Part shown: piece after piece, positions 12,119-23,023 of the stretch
Numbering within the stretch: the stretch's first letter is position 1
Layout of the letters: every line of letters begins with the position of its first letter
Assembly (NCBI GenBank): GCA_021186555.1
Contig: JAJKFL010000003.1
Span: 41,188,408 to 41,252,407 of the forward strand
Length of the DNA: 64,000 nucleotides
Direction of reading: 5' to 3'
Source of the DNA: Reticulitermes speratus
Taxonomy: Eukaryota; Arthropoda; Insecta; Blattodea; Rhinotermitidae
Notes under the pieces: model-generated
Told to the model about the DNA's origin: nothing
Databases searched by the model: none
Seen by the model: the letters and a program-made list of their open reading frames with translations, nothing else
Position numbers and translations under genes: made by a program

Positions 12119-12939
12119 CATTTGTTGTGTTGTAAATCATTTATCAATTACTGAATGAGTAATATAAAATTAATAGAATTGAATTAATATTAAGATTGTT
12201 ATTCCTCCCGGAGGTACTCTCACAACAAACGTTAGTGACAATCAGACGGAAGGCAGGTTTAGGACGCTGTTTCACAGACCCAGTAGTTGTTTCTGTTTTA
12301 GTAATCATTCACAAGTGTTCCGTCGTGAGATGTCATAGTTTCATTGTCGCGGTATTATACTCAGAGCGGTCTGTCGTGTCCTTGGTGATTAATAACGGAC
12401 TGTCACTCGAGATGGCGCACATTATCGTTATTATAATGGTTGAGAGATGGGAGGGGCGGGCAGGAAAAGAATAAGAAGAAGAGAGAGATGGTTGAAAGGT
12501 AAGTGGCGCTGTTGTTGACGGCGCACAATGGAACTAATGAGGAGGCATGCTGCAGTTAGAAAATGAAGGAGCCACTTATACGAATTACAGGGGTTGCAAA
12601 CTAGTGTTCTAGAAGGCTTTTGGAATGACGACGACGGAGTCTTCTCCACATATTTTTTAATGTCGAAATCAACCAAGCAGGAGAAAAATGCAAACACTAA
12701 GACTCATTTCAAACTTGAAGGTGAGGGGAAGGTCTGAAAACGTTACCAGTACTAGTAATATGATACAACTGTCCAAAAAAGGTGCCGTCTGGGCTTACCC
12801 ACTTCACATGTAAAATACAGTATGACACTATAAATTCTCTACACTAATTTACTGTGAGGAGAACTTCCATCGTTGCGTCGTATAAGTAATTACATGGATC
12901 AAAGTCCTTCAAAAGTCAGAAATCTGCAAATAGGTCCAG
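12119..12939. other. Intronic sequence with no recognised feature
   Basis: The start (to about 12180) may continue the outer right arm of hammerhead-like pair 1. The remainder shows no recognisable element or coding similarity. Confidence 0.4.
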
Positions 12940-13590
12940 CCCATTTATAGCACCACTAACCAGAAGGGCCCAGTATTAGAAACTATCCATTAATCTGGTT
13001 CAAATCTTTCGTGGCCAGTATATCCTTATTATATTTAAAAACTGGTGGCTATATTCAAATAGGTCGTTATATTTTCCTCCAAAGACCTCCTTTCTTTAAC
13101 TGAACTTGCTACATTCTTAATTAACTCCACGCAGTAGTTTTACCATAAACTAACAGTCGCTCATTTACGTAGCCAAGAAACATCGCATTTTACAGGATCA
13201 GAAAAACTAATACTGTGTTCAAACAGTCCATCTTAACTCAAGACACTCGTAACTGGATGATATGACACAATATTGTTACGTAATATAAACATGTAGGGAT
13301 TATGGGACGTGCACATAAAATTGCCAATGTCATGTACGAAACGATCATAGCTATGTTTTAATCGCCTGCAAACTCCTGCTGTATTCGAACTCTTTGCATG
13401 CGTGTAAGAGAAGTTGCCGCGTGAGGCAGGCAACATTGTCTTCGTGCTACAGCCGGTATCAGTTCAATTATATAGCGAAACGTACAAGCGACAGCATAAA
13501 AGACAGTTTCAGTCGACTTCAAATGTTAAATTCGTATCACTAAAGAAGTTACATTTTATATACAATACGAATATAGTTTTGTCAGTGATA
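12940..13590 (-). repeat. Unclassified interspersed repeat R1, copy 2
   Basis: This is the inverted homologue of 2890-3530, with matching blocks listed there. It is on the other side of the CELF 80-bp exon, so the two copies could pair in the transcript across that exon. It has no conserved ORF. Confidence 0.7.
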
Positions 13591-13661
13591 AAATACTCGC
13601 AATTGTCCTCGATAATGAATAAACAAATTGCGCGCATGAAAAAGCTAAGAGCAGGTTACCT

Positions 13662-14170
13662 TTGGAGGATGCTGTTCTGCCAATCGTTCTATATCTAAAT
13701 CCAAAAAGACAAAGACATAGAACCAGACTCTTGTGTTTTGTTAGGTATGGGTGTGAAACCTGGTTTCTCACATTAAGGGAAGAATATAGCCGAGGGTGTT
13801 CGAGAGAAGGATACCGAGGAAAGTATTTGGGCTTAAGAGGGAGGAAGGAAGAGGGGACTAGAGAGAACTGTATAATGAGGAGCTTCCTAATTTATGTTTC
13901 TCACCAAATTTTACGATAATCAGATCCAGAAGGATGAGCTGCGGGACATGTAGAATGTATGGTGGAAAAAGGAAACGCGTACGGGTTTTTGGTGCGGAAG
14001 TTTGAAGGAAAGAGACCACTTCGAAGACCTGGGCATAAATGGGAAGATACTATTAAAATGCGCCTTACAATTTTGGGGAGCGCGAGTGGATTAAGCTCGC
14101 TCAGAGTGAAAAGATTTATAAGGAAGAGGCAAATGTTGCTGGCAACAGTCTCTATGGGTGGCCATTTGTT
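13662..14170 (+). pseudogene. LINE relic, reverse-transcriptase C-terminal end
   Basis: Translated pieces in several frames match the C-terminal end of a common insect non-LTR retrotransposon: AVLPIVLY, YGCETWFLTLREE, a RVFE..R..FGLKRE stretch, EELPNLC.SPN.., RRMSW-like, NAYGFLVRKFEGKRPLRRPG, KWEDTIKM and EWIKLAQ. About 70 bp are inserted between VLY and YGCETW. Multiple frameshifts and stops make this an old dead copy. It is antisense to the host gene. Confidence 0.75.
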
Positions 14171-14729
14171 GTAACGTGTGTTAAGGTTACGAAGCAGATA
14201 GATCAGCTTGCACTAAATAACTGACAATCAGGACTGAACGAACTGCGTCTTGAATAAGAATGTGATAGGAAAGGGCGCACTAGAATAAACCTCAACAGAC
14301 AGTAGCAATTTGTAATTAGTATTACATATCGGGAAGCTGATTTTGTTCCAGAGTTGCTATCTGTTTTGTACAGGCTTAAGCTCTGCCAACATGCATTAAC
14401 GTAACTTCATGCCCCATGGCCATTTGCAGACATACATACAGGATCGAGCGAAATTTATCTATATCGATAAATAAGGGCGGTGTCTTGATTACTAAGAACT
14501 GCCACGTACATTGCATAAAACAAATTGGAAAGCTACATTCTTCTAGTTGCAGTTTTCGCCATACTTTCGAGAATGAGCCATTGCAAATATTCACAAACTT
14601 TGAGTTAAGACAAGAAAGAGTAAACTGCCGATATCAGGCCTAGAAAAATTGTGAGCGTATCTTCCTATGTTTTCAGTTACAACACTAAATTACTGGGGAA
14701 ACTCTGGACAGGTGAACACAGGTGGGACC

Positions 14730-14840
14730 TCATGACTATGTCAGCGAAGCTCTGAGTTATACAAAGGTGGGAAGGTTTTGACCAGCTGAAAGAATATTAC
14801 CTTGTGAAGGACTCTGCTTCATGGAGCTTGTTAGTTCAGC
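14730..14840 (+). pseudogene. LINE relic, extreme 3' coding end
   Basis: The segment IYKGGKVLTS followed by a KDS..SW..LV-like run resembles the GGKFLTSCRTVSF end of the same LINE family. The stretch gaaggttttgaccagctgaa is close to 55017-55040 (gagactttcttgaccagctg). It is short and diverged. Confidence 0.5.
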
Positions 14841-15084
14841 GGATATCGGAAATTAACTGTATCTAAACTCAAAACATGCGACGTACTTCCTTCTTAACTT
14901 TGTTAATCGATACAAATGTCGTGACTTCCCTTTCTCAGTTTGTTGCTTTAAAATTTTATCCACGATGAAATTCTCCCACATGAATATGTTACAATACAGA
15001 CGGCTTGGGAAAGGAATGCTCAATTACAGTGCCAACTTGACGAAGGAATGCAGAATAAATTAAAAGAACGGAACCGTTGCGATC

Positions 15085-15300
15085 ACATTGCAGCAAGAAC
15101 GTAGGTTCAGGGCGTGTGGTAACAATATGCTGAGGAAAATATTTGGATCTAAGCCAGAGGAAACAAGATGACGATGGAAAAATTTGAATTTGCATAATTT
15201 GCACTGTTTACTACTGATTATGTTGGTGATGAAATAAAGGAATATGAGATAAGCGGGTCAAAAAGCAAGGATGGAAAAGACAAAGAGATACCTGACAATA
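15085..15300 (+). pseudogene. LINE relic, same family
   Basis: ERRFRACGNNMLRKIFGSKPEE followed by WKNLNLHNLH parallels EEHRLRVFENRVLRKIFG..R and WRKLHNEELH of the LINE C-terminus. Sequence beyond 15215 decays. It has several stops. Confidence 0.6.
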
Positions 15301-15331
15301 TTTAGTCAGGAATCCTGAAGGGAAGAAACTA

Positions 15332-15486
15332 CAGTCAGACCCCGATAAGTGCCATCATTACTTAACGCCTACGAAAGTCTTTGAAAAGAAATTCCTTATT
15401 ACGCAGTATGTCGAGTTACCGCCACCCTCGATAAGGAGCCAAAAACTGCGGTGTACACATAGCGGCGTTATATCGGGGTTTGACTG
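15332..15486. mobile_element. MITE with pogo/Tigger-like ends
   Basis: The 155-bp element starts CAGTCAGACCCCGATAAGTG and ends with the complement of CAGTCAAACCCCGATATAAC, giving terminal inverted repeats of about 22 bp with few mismatches. TA precedes the left end and CA (mutated TA) follows the right. The CAGTC..ACC.CGATA end resembles the pogo/Tigger branch of Tc1/mariner. It has no coding capacity. Confidence 0.75.
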
Positions 15487-16149
15487 CATAATATTAAAAT
15501 AGATCTTAAAGAAATATGGTTTAAGGGTAAGGACTTGAACCCATGGCTAATGACAGAATTCAGTCGCGTAATTTCTGACTAGCTCAGTTAACTAACGTAG
15601 TGTCAAGAATTTTGCTGCCGCATAGAACTGGTGTTATTTCTTCTGGCTCAGAAAAGCAAGCCAAAAGCTGCACTGAATATGTTATTCAATTTTTAATTAC
15701 TTAGGGGTGATAATAATGACTCGCGTGGACGACATCAAAGCGATGAACGCGATGTGGCGTTTCAAAATAACCGGTCACAGTCGTTCTATGGTGACGAACG
15801 TTGCGCTGCTCTGGGGTACTGCGAGTCAAAATCGATAAGCATTATCGCATATGATATCAAAGCCTGAGTAAGTTATAATGGAGATATATTGAAATTAAGG
15901 TGAAGCAAAATAGCGAGGGGCGAGTAAGTGTTCACAGACTTTCAATAATCCCCTCAATTTAGTAGGAGAGAAATACTCTTCAGGCTGGTTCGTTAAAATA
16001 TTCATGACCAAAGGTGTGGTTAGCCCATACCTCATGGGAGAAAAATGGAAATTATTGAATGATGGTGTAACAATGATACTGAAGTATGATTTATGTATAA
16101 TTCAGTCACTTGGTACTATTGCAGCTGTTCTAATATCCAGGTACCTACC

Positions 16150-16385
16150 AACTTTATTATTTAAGGATAATGTCAGCAGCTCAGAGCGACTCTTGTCGAA
16201 CGAAAAGAGAAACTGGAAAGGAGGCGGTAGGAAACGGTAGTAGTCAAATTTGAGATGCAATTCCAGCATTTGCCTTAAATGAACTGAGGAAAAACGCGAA
16301 AGATTTCAGTCAGTATAGTGGATGTCCCGGACTACATTCGAAACCGGCACCCCCGAATACAAATCGTTCTACCTCTTGCTCTTCA
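16150..16385 (-). repeat. SINE, family E (tRNA-derived), best copy
   Basis: The plus-strand order is cagcagctcagag, aactggaaaggaggcggtag, gaaacggtagtagtc, ttgagatgcaattcc, tgaactgaggaaaaacgcg, cagtcagtatagtggatgtc, and finally cattcgaaaccggcaccccc plus ctacctcttgct. The last two form a B-box/A-box-like head when read on the minus strand. Confidence 0.6.
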
Positions 16386-16389
16386 TATC

Positions 16390-17796
16390 TGGTTTCTACA
16401 GACAGATGGTACAAGAAATAAGACTCCAGGCTGCTTTGAAGACCAGCGCCTTGAGACAGTCTCACCCGCACACAGCTAATAACATATCTCTACCGAAATT
16501 GGGAAAGATGTACTTCGATTGAAAGACAGTTTTATGGCTGCTACAGTGTTAATTATTTATCTTAAACACTTGGCTTTGATTGACTTGCGCATGTTTCTTC
16601 ACACGCGTGTTATTACGGTTACAGGAGGAACGTCTAGAAACACGTGTACGGATGTTGATAAAATTGGTACGGAACTCACAGTTCTGTCTGTCCTTTGCAC
16701 AAACTGTAACACACGGACGCATACAGGGACGTCCTGTACGCCAGCATCTTTCACGTCCGATATATGACCTACTAGACGGACACATTTTTTCCTTCATATT
16801 AAAGGTCAACATTCTGTATTGTCGGTCGTAGAAGTCCAGTACTCTACTTTATGTGAATCTTGTATCAACTATAAATTTATTTTCCAACAAGCTGTTGGTG
16901 TTACCAAACACTCATACATAACAAAATATAACATGTTTATTTTTTTGCAGACATGACTGTAATGTAACACGGCTGATCAAACTACAGTGAACTTGCAGTC
17001 AGAAAACATTTTTCTTCCTTTTCGTTAAATATTCAACATACCAAACATGCTTCAAATACCAATTTTACATCTCTTGATTAAATATATATTTTCAAATATT
17101 ATGCGGTTTCACGGTTACTTTTTATATACAAGTTTCGTTATGGTAAATGCTTATGAAACAAAAAGGAAAACAAGTTTTATGACTCAGTTAAATGTCATAT
17201 TAGTAGAAGTAAGTTCCCTTAGTTTTTGCAACAAAAGACATAAAACTGACTATAAATTACTGTATTATGACATTAAAACAGTTTTTCGTTTTCAAGTTTG
17301 ATGAGGCAAGTGTTTTGAAAAGGGACAATTGTAATCAGCGTGGCCCTACTTAGAGCGATGCAGAATATCAAATAATGTTTTTGTGCAATATTTTCAACAA
17401 GTGTTGTTCTCAGCGCAAAAGCTAAGGGCGCGTGTCACGCAATTAGAAGACTGGAATGCAATGGCGTCCTAAAGAATTTAATGTGCCATGCGGATAAAAA
17501 AATTCCAAGGACTTTTAGGAATGGAATGTGATGGAAGCCATGGGACTGGTGAGAAGAAGAGCACTTTTAAATACACGTGACTGGTGCTGTCGTAATTGGC
17601 ATTATGTGGTGTCAGACGCTATTTCAATGTCATTTCATAATGAAATGCTAAGAAATAATGAAACGCAATCAACCGGACAGGGATGCGGATAAACATAAAA
17701 TATTGAACATGTAATAAGTACACCGAAAAGCGGCGTGGACCATAAGTGACGGATTCTTATTTTATTTAACAACGATTTCAAACCGCATGTGCTGTA
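16390..17796. other. Intronic sequence with no recognised feature
   Basis: Short overlapping ORFs on both strands (16519-16831) show no family similarity. The rest is AT-rich and unremarkable. Confidence 0.4.
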
Positions 17797-17804
17797 GGTT
17801 ATAG

Positions 17805-18638
17805 CAGCGTTGCTCAACCAGGGTTCCGCAGTGCAACGTTAGGAGTTCCGCGAGAAATCGTGGAATAAATATATAAACATTAAATACCGTGCATTGTTCC
17901 AAATAGCAAGCGAAATGTCGCGGGAATTGTTGTCCGGCAATTGGCAATACTACAGTAAGTTCCGTGCGCTACTAACTGCCTCTCGGGGTTTCTTTCGACC
18001 GGTTCATATTTAAAATTACATTTAGTCGTACTGAGTCTACGTTCGTTTGGTACTGCTACAGAGCTGCCTCACCGGTGGCGACAGAACGGCTGCTCGCCAT
18101 CAACTTCTGCTGGCCTTTAATTAATTATTTCATTCCAACAAATGCACTACACTGTTTTAGTGTTTTCTGTCCCTACATATGTTTCGGCACTACCTGTCCC
18201 ATCATCAGGGGTGTCGTCGAGAGTTCACAATCCTCAATGCATCCAGTTCACTTTCACAACACATAATTGTTTGTCACTATCACTGAATATCACTTATCTT
18301 TTTGTTCTTTTTGCCACTATGAACAAGAAGGTAAGTGATATTCAGTGATAGTGACTTATAAAAAATTATGTGTTGTGAAAGTGAACTGGATGCATTGAGG
18401 ATTGTGAAATCTCGACGACACCCCTGATGATGGCACAGGTAGTGCCGAAACATACGTAGGGACAGAAAACACTAAAACAGTGTAGTGCATTTGTTGGAAT
18501 GAAATATAATTATTTAATTACTGAAATGCACGGTATATATAATATAAAGTTCTGCTGACCTGTTTATAGGTAGGGGTTCCTCGGGATATAAAAAATTATT
18601 TTAGAGTTTCCTCCATGGGAAAAAGTTGGGAAACACTT
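17805..18638. mobile_element. Probable hAT-type non-autonomous element, invaded by a hammerhead-like inverted pair
   Basis: The left end (CAGCGTTGCTCAACCAGGG, then ttccgc) and the complement of the right end (CAAGTGTTTCCCAAC, then gagg..) resemble the CAGNGTTNCTCAACC ends of many hAT MITEs. The 'gagttccgcgaga' block near 17850 is of the same type. Flanking 8-mers ggttatag / gactacag agree at 5 of 8, all differences being transitions, compatible with an old duplication. The insert at 18118-18520 splits it. Confidence 0.5.
18118..18520. repeat. Inverted pair of hammerhead-like repeats (pair 2)
   Basis: The left arm (18118-18296) and right arm (18333-18520) are near-perfect inverted copies around a 36-bp centre. 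In the right arm the plus-strand motif at 18421-18461 reads CTGATGA, T, GGCAC-AGGTA-GTGCC (perfect stem II), GAAAC, ATAC, GTA, with a short CCC/GGG helix I. The left arm carries the same motif on the minus strand (18173-18208) with one stem mismatch. Such minimal type-I hammerhead motifs are known in Penelope-like retroelements. No open reading frame lies between the arms. Confidence 0.8.
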
Positions 18639-19435
18639 GACTACAGAGTCGAATGTGGTATGGTTGTAAATGGTGGCTTGTTAGAATGTAAAAGGAAGCA
18701 GCAGTAATTCACGTGTATTTTAAGTAACTCAAAAATAACGCAGTATAAAACATTTATTGTTCCGTTCCGTTTTATGGCAATGAAGTTTCGATACTGAGAA
18801 AAAGTGACTCACAGACTGCAGGGAACAGAGATACAAGGACAGGACATTATTACTGACAAATACACAACACAGTGACTATAGCGTTTAGAATGAGCACTTC
18901 ATGATTATAAAGTTTTCTGATACAAGGTTTACGTTTTCATATCATCGTCAAGTAACGTTACTTGTAGCCCGATAATTAATGGAAAACATAATTACATCAT
19001 AACCAATGTCATACAGAAGGTCTATTGCTATGGGGAGTGACTATTACTCACGTGATTCTATGGGGCGATGCTTTTAATTATTTATCAGCCAACATCTGTT
19101 GCCTTCCCACTGACGGCCGCCATATTACTTTTATTTTCGTTGCAGAGCGCATAGCTCTCTTTTACTTTGGTGGTCACTTACAAAAGTTGCTTTATGATAC
19201 CCATTCCTTGCTCCGTTCCGAACTTTTGTGTTGACACTAACTGTCAATATCGAATAAATTCTTGTAAATAAATCATTTAGTTCAGAAAATATGGTCTTTC
19301 TGTGTGCCATTTACAAGGTTAAAGATTTTAATACAACGAAGTAAAGTATTAGCTCTTCATTAACATGGGCGTGAAACTTGCTTTTGGTCATATATAAAGA
19401 ATAAAGGTTAAAGGTGTTTACAACAAAGTGTTGAG
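18639..19435. other. Intronic sequence with no recognised feature
   Basis: No element, RNA or coding similarity recognised. Confidence 0.4.
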
Positions 19436-19690
19436 CATAACAAGGAAGAAAGAGCAAAAGAATGGAAAGTACATTTCATGAGGAGCTACAACATTTATAT
19501 TCTTCATCGTGTAGGCCAAAGGTAGTCAAGTTACGAAGGATGAAACTACAGGAACATGCAGCACGTTTCGGTAGGATAATAAATGTACTGGGGGGGGGGG
19601 GGTGGGGGGGGGCAAGGTAAGAGACAAATTGGGAGACATAGAAGTGGACGGGAGGTTAATATTACCTCTAACTATGTGGTGATATTAGGG
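19436..19690 (+). pseudogene. LINE relic interrupted by a long G-run
   Basis: EELQHLYSSS and VVKLRRMKLQEHAARFG match the EELHNLYSSP...VIKSRRMRWAGHVARMG part of the LINE C-terminus. After a run of 13 G, T, 9 G (19590-19612) the match resumes with GKRQIGRHRSGREVNI (family GKRPLGRPRRRWEDNI). The copy is diverged, with stops. Confidence 0.65.
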
Positions 19691-19704
19691 CCTAACAACA
19701 TTGT

Positions 19705-21281
19705 GAACAAAGTTTACAACCTTCTGGGATAAAAAGCCATATTGATTGGTATTTTTACGGAGTTTTAGAGGCGCTTGACTCCTCCGTCTTCAAGGCAGTC
19801 GACTACCCTGAAGATGGATAGAGTTAAATGCAGGGAAGTTCCATTCCGCTGTTTTATTTAGAGTTAAAATACGTATTTAAGTAGGACTGCTATTTACGAA
19901 GATTCTTTAAATAATTTTATATAAGACGAATACTTATTTCGTTACGGTCGATTTGCCAGTAAAACGCATGTAACCTTCAGGCAAAGTATCTACATTTTTG
20001 TTCGATTTTAACCAAACGAGGACAAGCAGATAAAAGTGATAGTAAATCTCCCAAACAGTAAATCCTACAAACGCCAGTCAGCAGTTATAAAATGCGGCAA
20101 GACGGACAGACAGGCACAGCAAAACTGGTAGGTACATTTTAAAAATCTTCATTGCAAAAGCAAAACAAAATCTTTTAAACACCATGGTTGCACCTGAAAT
20201 TTTGTTAATTGTAATTATGACTCGTTTGTTGATGTTTTTAATAGATTCATGTTACACGCGGGATATATTAGGAAAGCGCAAAGTCCCTTGAATCAAGAAA
20301 CAGTACTTGGTATTCAGGCGAAAGAATAATGGGAACAGAGATGTTTAACTTTTCGTTTTTAAAAGCTGGAAGCATTTTTAATAAATAAAGAACCTTAATG
20401 CACGGTTACTTTTAACATTAACACATTTCGTTGCTTGAAAAGTTATTCTGAAGTTCGTGCAATTTTAAATATATGTACGCCGTCCACCAACGGTTTTTTT
20501 TAACCAAATGAAGACAATACTGAAGGGATCTGTTCTGACGACGTGCAAGTCTAGTCGGGGGTAAATACGCAAGCATCAGAAAGGAAGTAGTAATGAAGAG
20601 GCTTAAAGTAGTCTTTGAATTCTGATTTCAACAATGAGAAGAACTATGATTCGGTTACGATGATTTGCTAGATACGATGAACCACATCGAATCACGTACT
20701 TTGTTATACAGTCACTGATATAAACCAGAATTCACGCTTAGAAAAAGCAGAGAGTCTTAATAAGTTTTGTTCCTTCTTACCTACTTACATTCATTTGCCA
20801 CGAAACTTCGTAGATGATAGAAGAAATTCCAGGAACAACTTGTGTATCAAATTTAGAAATGTATAATATATATTTATATAATATATATAACATATATATC
20901 ATATAATATACGTAAGTGTCTGTCTTTAGAATGGAAACCGGTATTTGAATCTTGGAGTGAATATTTATAGCGTGCAATGAATGTGGCTAACTACATGGAA
21001 CACGTACTTAGACAGGCAACACTTGCTCGGTTAAGGAATTCCCCACGTTTTGTGGAACTCTAAATTTCATTCTCATCTTCATAATAATATGCCCCTGGAC
21101 AATATCCCAAGTCAGCTCAGTCCTTTTCCAAACACATACGCCGTTCTCTCAGATCAATTTTAATTTTTTCTTGCATTCTGTTCTTTGTCTCCGAAGTCTC
21201 TAAGGGTACATCAGTGTTGTGACTAGAAAACGGAGGCATTAGATCCCTTCGAAATGTATATAATTATCGAATTACACTGCC
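19705..21281. other. Intronic sequence with few features
   Basis: A very degraded hammerhead-like stretch may lie on the minus strand at 19750-19795 (cttgaagacgga... ctctaaaactccg). A GACA-like patch lies near 20105 and TA-rich sequence at 20860-20910. Nothing else was recognised. Confidence 0.35.
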
Positions 21282-21777
21282 GTCACATACCCGAAATGTT
21301 GCTACCCATCTATAAAAATATAAGGCGCCATACCCCCGAAAGTTTGGTACCATCTATCAAACAATACGGCGTCATATCCGAAATGTTGGTACCCATCTAT
21401 CAAACAATACGGCGTCATACCCCCGAAATGTTGGTACCCATCTATCAAACAATACGGCGTCATACCCCCGAAATGTTGGTACCCATCTATCAAACAATAC
21501 GGCGTCATACCCCCGAAATGTTGGTACCCATCTATCAAACAATACGGCGTCATACCCCCGAAATGTTGGTACCCATCTATCAAATTATACGGCGTCATAC
21601 CTCCGAAAGTTTGGTACCATCTATCAACCTATACGGAGTCATACCCCCGAAACGTTGGTACCCATCTATCAAAAGATACGGCGTCATACCCCCGAAAGTT
21701 TTGTACCAACTATCAAACTAAACGGCGTCATACCCCCGAAAGTTTGGTACATTTCTATCGACCTACACGGCGTCACA
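21282..21777. repeat. Minisatellite, 45-bp unit, about 11 copies
   Basis: The tandem array has a 45-bp period, for example ggtacccatctatcaaacaa then tacggcgtcatacccccgaa then atgtt. The five central units are nearly identical and the outer ones diverge, as expected when homogenisation is strongest in the middle. Because 45 is divisible by 3 and the unit has no stops in two frames, long ORFs arise on both strands. I take these to be non-coding artefacts. The unit resembles sequence 3' of hammerhead-like motifs elsewhere in the window. Confidence 0.95.
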
Positions 21778-21849
21778 TCCCAGAAGACTGTAATGCTGAC
21801 AAGTGGAGTTCAAGCTTGTTAGTTCACTTAATATGCATTCTCAAATGAG

Positions 21850-21995
21850 GGTCATACAGCGTCACAGTGAATGGTGAATAGAAGGATCGTGGAAGGAAAC
21901 GGTCTTGATGTGCTTTGTGGTGCAATCCCAGAATTTTCTGAAAGGAAATGAAGACAGTCACAAGAAGAATTCAGGATAGCCGGTCGTAAGGCAGT
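21850..21995 (-). repeat. Degraded SINE, family E
   Basis: The blocks ggatcgtggaaggaaacggt, gtgcaatcccagaattttc and aaatgaagacagtcacaag parallel the 2121 and 16150 copies. The tRNA-like head is barely recognisable. Confidence 0.4.
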
Positions 21996-22746
21996 TAACA
22001 GCATCCATGAACCGAATAACAACTAATGAATCGGCTCGTCAGTTTCTATCTTAAAGCAAACTGACCGAAAGAACGGGTCGTGTATATAAAGGCTAAGTTG
22101 CATGTTTTGTGCAGTGTGCTGTAGCAACGTAAAACTTGCAGCTTGTGTGCTTCAGGGAAAGCTCTGACGTGTAAAATAATATGAAGGTCCCGCTGACATC
22201 ATCTCCTTGTAGGCTTAACGAGCGAATACACGTAAGAGGGATTTAAACCCTCACTTTCCACTTTCATCCCTAAATCGTCCTGCATTATGGATGACCACGT
22301 TACACGGACTCGCAGTAAATACTTTTTTGCTTATATTTCACAGAAAACTTCATAATACGGCTGGGAGCCGGCGACGACTAAACGATATTTTAATTTTATG
22401 TAAAGACGTTGAGAAGTGGAAAAACTGTAATTTTAAAACTTCTCGGTATTAAGTTTCTAAAATCCAATCAGCCTATTTTTAATCCTAATTTTCGTTAAAG
22501 TGGATTAATAAAAGAGCTGAATGCAAAAATAATAAACCCATATGTGAATAGTACACCGTACTTGTGAAGACAGGTTATACCCTCTCTTTAGTCGTGTCCG
22601 TGTAATGTCCTCCCTAAATCCCGGGTTAACATACGACCTCCCGTTCGAAGTATTTGTAACGGAATATCTATTTATTTATTTACTTATGTTTTATTTAACA
22701 ACACTACCAGTAGCTCAGAGGTATAGGTCTGTAGCGTCGAATAGTA

Positions 22747-23023
22747 AATAGGTAAAGCAAATCCCTTATACAGGCCTGGACAAGCGCTGAGGGCTGTAGG
22801 AGGTTAAGGTTCCCAGAAGGTGGCAAGGTTGTCAACCCTACGCACGAACCACTTCTACCCCCCAGGAGATATTCCTGGTACTCATTTGTTACAGGCTGAG
22901 TCGACCCCAGGGCCGCAGTGCGCCCGGAATGATTAAGTCAATGGAAAATCCCAATGACCCCATAGAGAATCGAGCCCGCGACCTTGCAGCTTGTAGCGCA
23001 GTGCCAACCAACTGCGTCACAGT
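22747..23023 (-). repeat. tRNA-derived SINE, family B, with 11-bp target-site duplication
   Basis: The 277-bp element is flanked by perfect gtcgaatagta repeats at 22736-22746 and 23024-23034. On the minus strand the 5' end reads as a tRNA-like promoter: A-box region cgcagttggttggcac and B-box ggctcgattct. The body follows: attgggattttccattgact, gggtcgactcagcctgtaac, gtaccaggaatatctcctgg. The intact duplication marks it as one of the younger insertions here. Confidence 0.88.

Noticed and set aside
11993-12120. Possible true tRNA gene on the minus strand
   Set aside because: The A- and B-box-like sequence belongs to a SINE present three times with a shared 170-bp body. The cloverleaf does not look complete.
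19750-19795. Hammerhead-like stretch on the minus strand (TTGAAGA...AAAACTCCG)
   Set aside because: GAAAC is not preserved and pairing is poor. Too degraded to call.
21254-21721. 155-codon open frame with 15-residue repeats (and a 98-codon frame on the other strand)
   Set aside because: It is produced by the 45-bp tandem array, whose unit is a multiple of three with no stops. Openness on both strands and lack of any flanking exon context argue against a gene.
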